A stretch of 8,858 nt of DNA from an uncultured Dialister sp. (GTDB taxonomy: Bacteria > Bacillota > Negativicutes > Veillonellales > Dialisteraceae): positions 1-8,858 of the forward strand of contig UQRR01000082.1 in the NCBI GenBank assembly GCA_900543455.1, written 5' to 3'. Of the stretch, positions 1 through 5,173 are shown in pieces; the first letter of the stretch is position 1, and every line of letters begins with the position of its first letter. Under the pieces are notes generated by a model that worked only from the letters and a program-made list of their open reading frames with translations, was not told the DNA's origin and did not search any database. The position numbers and the translations under genes were made by a program.

Positions 1-43
1 TGACTTAAATACCGCCTTCGGGCATCGCCACTATTTATACTCC

Positions 44-70
44 GCGGCGCTTCTGCTTTTTATGCGCCGC
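44..70. repeat. GC-rich hairpin, long-loop form
   Basis: Perfect 7-base stem GCGGCGC (44-50) and GCGCCGC (64-70) around an AT-rich 13-base loop. The same stem with a very similar 14-base loop occurs at 7646-7673, and the two stem arms, split by an 82-base insert, occur at 2065-2160. There is no T-run after the stem, so it is not a classical intrinsic terminator. Confidence 0.7.
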
Positions 71-127
71 ACCACCACTCCTCACTCCTCATTCCTCACT
101 CCTAACTAGAGAGTAGAACTTTCACCC

Positions 128-156
128 GCAATCAAAGGGCGATACGCCCCACGGGC
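128..156 (-). repeat. 30-base hairpin module, copy C (minus orientation)
   Basis: Core GCAATC...ACGGGC with an inner stem GGGCG (137-141), loop ATA, CGCCC (145-149). It is the reverse complement of the module at 1974-2002 with few changes. On the + strand it continues into CACGGGCTAACCCTGAACCC (149-168), which is repeated before hypC (7751-7770). It ends about 25 bases before the echD ribosome binding site. Confidence 0.7.
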
Positions 157-207
157 TAACCCTGAACCCCGAGCCCATTTCTATCCCCCTCCCAAAGGAG
201 AACATCT

Positions 208-648
208 ATGAAACAGCAATTCATCACCATCCGCCCGGAAGACCTCTTGGAGCGTGTGGCGCGATTCAAAAAAGAAGGCTGCCGTCTGGTTCAGATCCTC
301 TGCACCCGTACCACGGAGGGATTCGAACTGACATACACCTTTGATAAAAACTATTTCCTCTACCACCTGCGGCTGACCGCGGCGCTCGACGGCTCTGTCA
401 TGAGCATCACGAGCCTGTACTGGTACGCTTTTGTGTGGGAGAATGAGATCCACGATCTTTTCGGGCTGGATGTCCGTTTCATCGCGCCCGATGTGGACTA
501 TGGCGGGCATTTCTACCACCTCGCGCAGAAGACGCCGTGGCATGACCTGTCGAATGCCGTCCACGCAAAGCAGGCCGTGAAGGTGAACCTTCGAAGTGGT
601 TTGGGCGTCGATGCATCTGTCGTGAAGAAGGAGGATGGCAATGGCTGA
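208..648 (+). CDS. echD: Ech hydrogenase subunit D (NuoC-like, 30 kDa subunit family)
   Basis: Protein of 146 residues, hydrophilic, without membrane segments or cysteine clusters. It belongs to the NuoC / respiratory complex I 30-kDa family; the family signature is visible as WENEIHDLFGLD at residues 77-88. In Ech hydrogenases this small subunit sits in the cytoplasmic arm beside the catalytic subunit and has a structural role. The start is set by AAAGGAG at 194-200, 7 bases before ATG. The gene overlaps echE by 8 bases (ATGGCTGA), pointing to translational coupling. The family is clear; the name echD rather than another group 4 NuoC homologue rests on the neighbouring echE and echF. Confidence 0.9.
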   Translation: MKQQFITIRPEDLLERVARFKKEGCRLVQILCTRTTEGFELTYTFDKNYFLYHLRLTAALDGSVMSITSLYWYAFVWENEIHDLFGLDVRFIAPDVDYGGHFYHLAQKTPWHDLSNAVHAKQAVKVNLRSGLGVDASVVKKEDGNG

Positions 649-1726
649 ACTCACTACGGTTTCCTTTGGTCCGCAGCATCCGGTCCTGCCGGAGCCGATC
701 CATCTGGATCTGGAGCTGAAGGATGAGAAGGTCGTCCGCGCCGTGCCGTCCATCGGCTACGTTCACCGCGGGCTGGAAAAGCTGGTCGAAAAGCGCGATT
801 TCAAGCAGTTCATCTATGTCGCAGAGCGCGTCTGCGGCATCTGCTCCTTCGGGCATGGCTGGGGCTATGCAAAGGCCATCGAAGGGCTGATGGAGATCGA
901 CGTGCCGCGCCGTGCGAGCTACCTGCGGACGATCTGGCATGAGCTTTCCCGCCTGCACAGCCATCTCCTGTGGCTCGGGCTTGGCGCGGATGCGCTGGGT
1001 TTCGAGAGTCTTTTCATGCACTGCTGGCGTCTTCGCGAGACGATCCTGGATATTTTCGAAGAAACGACCGGCGGCCGCGTCATCTTCTCCGTCTGCGAGG
1101 TGGGCGGCGTGCGCCGTGACCTCACGGATGCCATGAAGAAGGACATCGAAGAGAAGCTCACCGGCCTGCGCCGGGATATCGAAGAGATGGCGTCTGTCTT
1201 CCTCTATGACGATACCATCCAGACACGTCTGGAAGGCGTCGGGATCCTTTCTATGAATGATGCGATGGATCTGGGCTGCGTCGGTCCGATGGCACGTGCC
1301 AGCGGCGTCCCGAATGATTACCGCATGGCCGACGATGACGGCGCGTACAGGGATCTGGGATTTCATCCGGTCTTAGAGCAGGCCGGCGACTGCCTCGCCC
1401 GTGCAAAGGTACGTATCGGCGAGCTCTATCAGTCCATCGACATCATCCTCGGTGCGCTCCAAAATCTGCCGCAAGGCGCGATCGCAGCCCCTGTCCGCGG
1501 CGTCCCGCCCAAAGGCGAATTTTTCACCCGCGTCGAACAGCCGCGCGGCGAAGCCATTTATTATGTCAAGGGAAATGGCACAAAGAATCTCGAGCGTTTC
1601 CGCCTCCGCACCCCGACGAACTGCAATATCGCGGCCCTCGTCAAGATGCTTCAGGGCTGTGACCTCGCCGATGTGCCGAATATCATCCTGACCATCGACC
1701 CCTGCATCAGCTGCTGCGAAAGATAG
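641..1726 (+). CDS. echE: Ech [NiFe]-hydrogenase large (catalytic) subunit E
   Basis: 361-residue large subunit of a membrane-linked, ferredoxin-dependent group 4 [NiFe]-hydrogenase (2H+ + reduced ferredoxin <-> H2), related to NuoD of complex I. Both metal motifs are intact: RVCGICSFGH near the N-terminus (C65, C68, H72) and DPCISCCER at the C-terminus (C355, C358), giving four Ni-ligating cysteines. The complex I-like stretch GYVHRGLEKL (39-48) is also clear. The protein stops directly after DPCISCCER, so there is no C-terminal peptide for a maturation protease; known EchE and CooH proteins are, as far as I recall, the same. ATG 641 is preferred over the in-frame ATG 635 because AAGGAGG (628-634) lies 6 bases before 641 but touches 635. 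It overlaps echD by 8 bases. Confidence 0.95.
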   Translation: MAELTTVSFGPQHPVLPEPIHLDLELKDEKVVRAVPSIGYVHRGLEKLVEKRDFKQFIYVAERVCGICSFGHGWGYAKAIEGLMEIDVPRRASYLRTIWHELSRLHSHLLWLGLGADALGFESLFMHCWRLRETILDIFEETTGGRVIFSVCEVGGVRRDLTDAMKKDIEEKLTGLRRDIEEMASVFLYDDTIQTRLEGVGILSMNDAMDLGCVGPMARASGVPNDYRMADDDGAYRDLGFHPVLEQAGDCLARAKVRIGELYQSIDIILGALQNLPQGAIAAPVRGVPPKGEFFTRVEQPRGEAIYYVKGNGTKNLERFRLRTPTNCNIAALVKMLQGCDLADVPNIILTIDPCISCCER

Positions 1727-1743
1727 TGGAGGGTTCAAGGGTT

Positions 1744-1772
1744 GCCCACGGGACGGTTCGTCCATGGATTGC
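1744..1772 (+). repeat. 30-base hairpin module, copy A
   Basis: Core GCCCAC...GGATTGC with stem GGACG (1751-1755), loop GTT, CGTCC (1759-1763). It lies 17 bases after the echE stop. Compared with copy B, the middle base pair is A-T instead of G-C, a paired change that keeps the stem. It might act as a 3' hairpin of the echDE transcript, but no T-run follows. Confidence 0.7.
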
Positions 1773-1877
1773 AGGCGAAAGCTTTGCCCGAATGAGAAAT
1801 TAGGAATTAGGAATTAGGAATGAAGGTGGCGGCTTCACCGCGAGTATATATGGGGCGATGCCCGAAGGCAGTATTCA

Positions 1878-1905
1878 AGTCACCAGTCACCAGTCACTAG
1901 TCACT
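1878..1905. repeat. Heptad array AGTCACN, 4 units
   Basis: Four 7-base units in perfect register (AGTCACC twice, AGTCACT twice). They are followed by degenerate CCTAATC / CCTAGCT heptads to about 1950. The array is preceded by TAGGAAT heptads at 1801-1821 (three units). Confidence 0.85.
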
Positions 1906-1973
1906 TGGCGCTCCTAATCCCTAGCCACTAATCCCTAGCTACTAATTATCCCTGCTTTCAAACTTCAGTGTTA

Positions 1974-2002
1974 GCCCGTGGGGCGTGACGCCCCTTGATT
2001 GC
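1974..2002 (+). repeat. 30-base hairpin module, copy B
   Basis: Same length and layout as copy A: GCCCGT...GATTGC with a 6-base stem GGGGCG (1980-1985), loop TGA, CGCCCC (1989-1994). It is followed, like copy A, by GAAAGC and GAATGAGAAATTAG. Then come five heptads of type AGAAATT/AGAAATG at 2025-2059. Confidence 0.75.
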
Positions 2003-2071
2003 GGATGAAAGCCTCGCTTGAATGAGAAATTAGAAATTAGAAATGAGAAATGCGAAATGGTGGTGCGGCGC

Positions 2072-2153
2072 CAGATCCTTCGACTCAGTTCTCACTGTTC
2101 CGCCTTTACATGATCGAACATCCGACATTTCACTCCGCTCAGGATGACGAAAT
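2072..2153 (-). repeat. Nested repeat inserted in a hairpin element
   Basis: 82 bases lie between GCGGCGC (2065-2071) and GCGCCGC (2154-2160), where sister copies have only a 13-14 base loop. Read on the minus strand it begins ATTTCGTCATCCTGAGCGGA and ends GAGTCGAAGGATCTG. A second module with the same start (TTTCGTCATCCTGAGC) occurs at 5015-5030, again inside a broken hairpin element. It looks like a small non-coding mobile repeat; no transposase is present. Confidence 0.6.
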
Positions 2154-2198
2154 GCGCCGCGGAGTATAGATGATGGTGATGCCCGAAAGTGGTATTCA

Positions 2199-2254
2199 AG
2201 TCACGAGTCACGAGTCACTAGTCACCAGTCACAAGTCACAAGTCACTAGTCACT
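2199..2254. repeat. Heptad array AGTCACN, 8 units
   Basis: Eight uninterrupted 7-base units in register, constant AGTCAC with last base G, G, T, C, A, A, T, T. It is followed by CCTAATC heptads at 2262-2289 and a short mixed tail up to the echF ribosome binding site. Confidence 0.9.
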
Positions 2255-2331
2255 CGAGGCTCCTAATCCCTAATCCCTAATCCCTAGCTACCAGTCACTA
2301 GTCCCCAGTCACCCATCCAAAGGAGGCAATT

Positions 2332-3696
2332 ATGAGTTACCTGGTATATATCAAACAGGCCGTGGCGAATTTATTCAAGCCTCCGGTGACCTCGGAGTAC
2401 CCGCTTGCGCCGAAGACTTTCTGCAAAGGCGTCCGCGGGCGCGTGGTGAATGATGTCAGTCAGTGCATTCTCTGCGGCATGTGCGAGAGAAGCTGTCCAT
2501 CCGGCGCGCTCACTGTCGATAGAAAGACCGGCGAATGGAAGATCAATCCTTTCGCCTGCATCCAGTGCGGCGCGTGTGTGGAGGCGTGCCCGAAGAAGTG
2601 TCTCTCCATGGATCCGCACTATGCGATGCCGGGCCTTGAGAAGACAGAAATCATTCTGACCGCCGTCAAGAAGGAGGGCGTCAGCGAAGTCAAGAAGACT
2701 GTCGCCGCGCAGAATGCAGCCATGCTCGCCATGGATGACCGAAGCCATATCGTCAATAATGTGATGAAGTGCGTTTTCTGCGGCATGTGTGAAAGAAACT
2801 GCCCGGCGGGCGCCATCACCGTCGACCGTGCGAACCGTACATGGCGCATCAACCTCGAAGCCTGCGTGAACTGCGGTACCTGTATCGACAACTGCCCGAG
2901 GAAGTGTCTCTCGCTCGGCTGCTACCTGGGCAATCGGACAGAGATCACCGTTCGCGGCGTCTCGAAGATCCGAAGAAGACCGGCGGGGCAGCCCGTCATG
3001 GAGGAAGCGCAGCCGCCGGCAGCGGCACAAGTGGCTGTGGCTGACAACCACGTAAAAAATGAAATCGAAAAATGCCTCTTCTGTGGCAAGTGCGAAAAGA
3101 CCTGTCCGGTGGACGCCATCACGATCGACCGCAGAAACCGTACATGGACGATCGATCGCAACAAGTGCATCACCTGCGGTGCCTGCGCCATGGACTGTCC
3201 GGCGAAGTGCCTTTCCCTTGAAGAGACTTGGGGAGAAGGAGAGAATAAAGCCGCTGTCACCACCTATCAGGGCAAGGTCTTGACTCGCCGCCCTCGCGTG
3301 CGTCCCGCGCCGCCGGCGCCGAAGGCAGAGTCGGCATGTGCGCCGGCTCCGAAGGTGGAACCGGCTCCCGCGCCGAAAGAAGAGACTCCGCAGTCGGAGA
3401 ATCCGCATCATGTGAAGAATACCATCGAGAAATGCCTCTTCTGCGGACGCTGCGAGCACAGCTGCCCGATGCAGGCGATCACGATCGACCGGAAGACCCG
3501 GAAGTGGACGATCGACCGCGAGAAATGCGTGGCTTGCGGCGTATGCGCGGAGAACTGTCCGGTGAAGTGCCTCACGATGAAGGAAGAGTGGGAGAAAGGC
3601 GAGGACAAAGCCCTCGTGCTCACGCTCACCGGGAAAGCGCCGGTGCGTCCCGCCCGTCCGCGTCCACCCGTGAAAAAGGATGAGCCCCATGCATGA
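2332..3696 (+). CDS. echF: EchF-like polyferredoxin with four tandem 2[4Fe-4S] modules
   Basis: 454 residues. The first ~100 match an ordinary EchF: an N-terminal LFKPPVTSEYP-type stretch, then CxxCxxCxxxCP twice (C45/48/51/55 and C76/79/82/86). EchF normally ends there with two [4Fe-4S] clusters that link hydrogenase and ferredoxin. Here three more complete modules follow: C147-C188, C248-C289 and C368-C409, giving 32 ligand cysteines and eight predicted clusters. Each module ends CPxKCL with one extra cysteine. Modules 3 and 4 are most alike (39 of 56 positions by my count) and share an acidic E-W-G-E-K tail. Pro/Ala/Lys-rich linkers separate modules 2/3 and 3/4. No signal peptide or membrane helix, so cytoplasmic. 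AAAGGAGG at 2319-2326 fixes the start. It overlaps hypA by 8 bases. A separate polyferredoxin replacing EchF is the alternative, but the N-terminus argues for EchF. Confidence 0.9.
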   Translation: MSYLVYIKQAVANLFKPPVTSEYPLAPKTFCKGVRGRVVNDVSQCILCGMCERSCPSGALTVDRKTGEWKINPFACIQCGACVEACPKKCLSMDPHYAMPGLEKTEIILTAVKKEGVSEVKKTVAAQNAAMLAMDDRSHIVNNVMKCVFCGMCERNCPAGAITVDRANRTWRINLEACVNCGTCIDNCPRKCLSLGCYLGNRTEITVRGVSKIRRRPAGQPVMEEAQPPAAAQVAVADNHVKNEIEKCLFCGKCEKTCPVDAITIDRRNRTWTIDRNKCITCGACAMDCPAKCLSLEETWGEGENKAAVTTYQGKVLTRRPRVRPAPPAPKAESACAPAPKVEPAPAPKEETPQSENPHHVKNTIEKCLFCGRCEHSCPMQAITIDRKTRKWTIDREKCVACGVCAENCPVKCLTMKEEWEKGEDKALVLTLTGKAPVRPARPRPPVKKDEPHA

Positions 3697-4030
3697 GTAC
3701 CCGGTGACACTGGAAATCGTCCGCATCGCAGAAAAGACCGCCCGTGAAAAGGGCGGTCTTGTGAAAGCGATCCATCTCGTCGTGGGAGAAGACTCGGGAT
3801 TCATCGGAGAGTCCATCCAGATGTACTTTGATGTGATTTCCGAAGGCACCCTTTGCGAGGGGGCGATCCTGACGATCCAAGATATCAAGCCGAAGATGCG
3901 CTGCGACCACTGCGGCGCTCTTTTTGAACGCAAGCGCTTCTCCTTCACCTGTCCCCGCTGCGGCGGCGATGGCTCTCCGACAGAGATCGGGAAAGAGTTT
4001 TATATAGAGAGCGTGGACTTGGAAATTTGA
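3689..4030 (+). CDS. hypA: Hydrogenase nickel-insertion protein HypA
   Basis: 113-residue nickel metallochaperone that works with HypB to load nickel into the hydrogenase large subunit. The conserved N-terminal M-H-E (His2 is the nickel ligand in the family) fixes the start at 3689: an upstream in-frame ATG at 3680 would bury the histidine and lacks a ribosome binding site, while AAAGGA (3675-3680) is 8 bases before 3689. The structural zinc site is C72-x2-C75 and C88-x2-C91. It overlaps the end of echF by 8 bases (ATGCATGA), so synthesis of the electron-transfer subunit and of the nickel chaperone are probably coupled. Confidence 0.95.
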   Translation: MHEYPVTLEIVRIAEKTAREKGGLVKAIHLVVGEDSGFIGESIQMYFDVISEGTLCEGAILTIQDIKPKMRCDHCGALFERKRFSFTCPRCGGDGSPTEIGKEFYIESVDLEI

Positions 4031-4089
4031 ATCCTTCTATGGCAGTCTATTTGCCTGCCAGTTGCATAATAAGAAAAAGGAGATACCCC

Positions 4090-4740
4090 ATGCATATGGT
4101 CAAAGCCGGCGTGATGGAGAACATCTACGCCCATAACAATCACATTGCCGAGCATGTCAGACATTACCTGACGGAACGGAATATTTTCGCCGTGAATGTC
4201 ATGGGCGCACCGGGGACGGGCAAGACCACCTCGCTCGAGCAGCTCATGAAGTACATCGCGCGCAAGGTCTATGTCATCGAGGGCGATATCGAGTCCGACA
4301 TCGACACCGAGCGCCTCAGAAAGCAGCATGTGAAGGCGGCGCAGATCAATACCTTCGGCGCCTGCCATCTGGACGCACCGCTCGTGCATAACGCGGTACA
4401 TACCATGGATTTCGATGCGCCGGGCGTCCTCTTCATCGAAAATGTAGGAAATCTTGTCTGTCCTGCCGAGCTGGATATCGGCGAGCACATGAAGCTCCTC
4501 ATCGTCAGCGTGGCAGACGGCAGCGACAAGCCGTACAAGTATCCGCTCGCTTTTGAAAAAGCGGACATGATCCTTTTGAACAAGGTCGACCTCATGCCCT
4601 ATCTGGACTTCGATGAAGAATTTTTCATGAAAGGCATCCGCCATCTGAATAAGACCGCGCCCGTCTTCAAGGTCAGCGGAAAGACCGGAGAAGGCTACGA
4701 AGAGGCTGCGAAGTGGATCTGCGAGAAGGCGGGAGAGTAG
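4090..4740 (+). CDS. hypB: Hydrogenase maturation GTPase HypB
   Basis: 216-residue SIMIBI-class GTPase that powers nickel delivery together with HypA. Walker A is GAPGTGKT (39-46), a G-I-D-type switch follows in EGDIESD (64-70), and the guanine-specificity motif is NKVD (164-167). The metal site in the G domain is intact: C92-H93 in GACHLDA and C124 in VGNLVCPAE. The N-terminal CxxCGC motif of the E. coli protein and any histidine-rich stretch are absent, so this is the short form. Start: AAAGGAG (4076-4082) sits 7 bases before ATG 4090; an upstream TTG at 4027 in the same frame has no ribosome binding site and would add residues unlike HypB. A gap of 59 bases separates it from hypA. Confidence 0.95.
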   Translation: MHMVKAGVMENIYAHNNHIAEHVRHYLTERNIFAVNVMGAPGTGKTTSLEQLMKYIARKVYVIEGDIESDIDTERLRKQHVKAAQINTFGACHLDAPLVHNAVHTMDFDAPGVLFIENVGNLVCPAELDIGEHMKLLIVSVADGSDKPYKYPLAFEKADMILLNKVDLMPYLDFDEEFFMKGIRHLNKTAPVFKVSGKTGEGYEEAAKWICEKAGE

Positions 4741-4796
4741 GGACTGGTAGCTAGTGACTGGTGACTAGTAGCTAGGGATGAGTGGCTGGGGATTAG
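4741..4796. repeat. Heptad array directly after the hypB stop, 8 units
   Basis: Eight 7-base units in exact register starting at the base after the stop codon: GGACTGG, TAGCTAG, TGACTGG, TGACTAG, TAGCTAG, GGATGAG, TGGCTGG, GGATTAG. It is the reverse complement of the AGTCACN plus CCTAATC arrangement found in the echE-echF gap. Confidence 0.85.
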
Positions 4797-5160
4797 GAAT
4801 TTTACCCCAACTGAGCAGGCCCCTGGAGAGGGGCCGCGCCAAAGGCGCAGGATGGATCCACGCGGCGGCATGAAAACCAATGTGAGACACCGCTCTTCTC
4901 GTATCGTCATTTCGAGCGCAGCGAGAAATCTTTGTCATTTGCGATCAGGCGGGCGATGTTTGGAAACTCTAAACGGGAAACCTGTTATCCGCCGGCCTTC
5001 GGGCATCGCCCCCGTTTCGTCATCCTGAGCGGTGAGAAACGTCGTATGTGAGATAACGAATGCCAGAACAGCTGCGACCTGAGCCATCGATCTCGGCGAA
5101 GCCGCCACCTTCCCCATAGAACCCATAGAACCCGTTGAACACGCGGAGTTTTTATTTCTG
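4797..5160. repeat. Rest of the repeat island between hypB and hypF
   Basis: Noncoding. It contains a double hairpin (4818-4848), a near-palindrome GTCATTTCGAGCGCAGCGAG and AAATCT at 4906-4930, a CCTTCGGGCATCGCC block at 4996-5010, the TTTCGTCATCCTGAGC repeat (5015 to about 5092), a CGGC-GAA-GCCG hairpin (5094-5104), and a 9-base period CATAGAACC before the hypF ribosome binding site. No open frame in it looks like a protein and no clear promoter is seen. Confidence 0.7.
4818..4848 (+). repeat. Double hairpin, half copy of the element at 8127-8274
   Basis: Stem 1 is GGCCCC (4818-4823) / GGGGCC (4830-4835); stem 2 is GCGCC (4836-4840) / GGCGC (4844-4848) with loop AAA. It is followed by GGATGGATCCACGC and GGCGGCATGAAAA, which parallels GGATAGGGCACTGGCGGCAT on the minus strand of the right arm of the 8127-8274 element. 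Stem sequences differ but pairing is kept. Confidence 0.6.
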
Positions 5161-5173
5161 AAAGGAGCCTGCT

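Larger units (their letters stand above)
1..193. repeat. Repeat island upstream of echD
   Basis: Noncoding stretch that probably started before the window, in the gap between the upstream ech gene and echD. In order it holds a block ACTTAAATACCGCCTTCGGG (3-22), a TATACT plus hairpin module (36-70), four tandem heptads of the type CACTCCT (76-103), and a minus-strand copy of the 30-base hairpin module (core 128-156). The same blocks recur in the same order in the island before hypD and, reversed, between echE and echF. I see no convincing -35/-10 promoter and no protein-like open frame. Confidence 0.8.
1727..2318. repeat. Repeat island between echE and echF (tandem composite)
   Basis: About 590 noncoding bases splitting two genes that are usually adjacent. 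It consists of two direct copies of a composite unit. Unit 1 (about 1731-1950) and unit 2 (about 1968-2295) each run: 30-base hairpin module, GAATGAGAAAT and A/T-rich heptads, GC-rich hairpin with AGTATA, GATGCCCGAA, AGTCACN heptads, CCTAATC heptads. Unit 2 carries an extra 82-base insert inside its hairpin. Relative to islands before echD, hypC and hypD the whole composite is inverted. No gene seen. Confidence 0.8.

Noticed and set aside
1744..1772. Intrinsic terminator after echE
   Set aside because: A hairpin is present but no T-run follows, and the same module lies before genes elsewhere. Left as a repeat.
2199..2289. CRISPR array
   Set aside because: Units are only 7 bases, contiguous, and there are no unique spacers of constant length and no cas genes.
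3680..3688. Earlier ATG for hypA
   Set aside because: It would move the nickel-binding His2 away from the N-terminus, and the AAAGGA ends on this very ATG.
2371..3948. Long minus-strand open frame opposite echF and hypA
   Set aside because: A shadow of GC-rich coding DNA. Its Arg/His-rich sequence resembles no family, while the + strand holds clear ferredoxin modules.
4027..4089. N-terminal extension of HypB from a TTG start
   Set aside because: No ribosome binding site in front of it, no similarity to HypB N-termini, and ATG 4090 has AAAGGAG at ideal distance.
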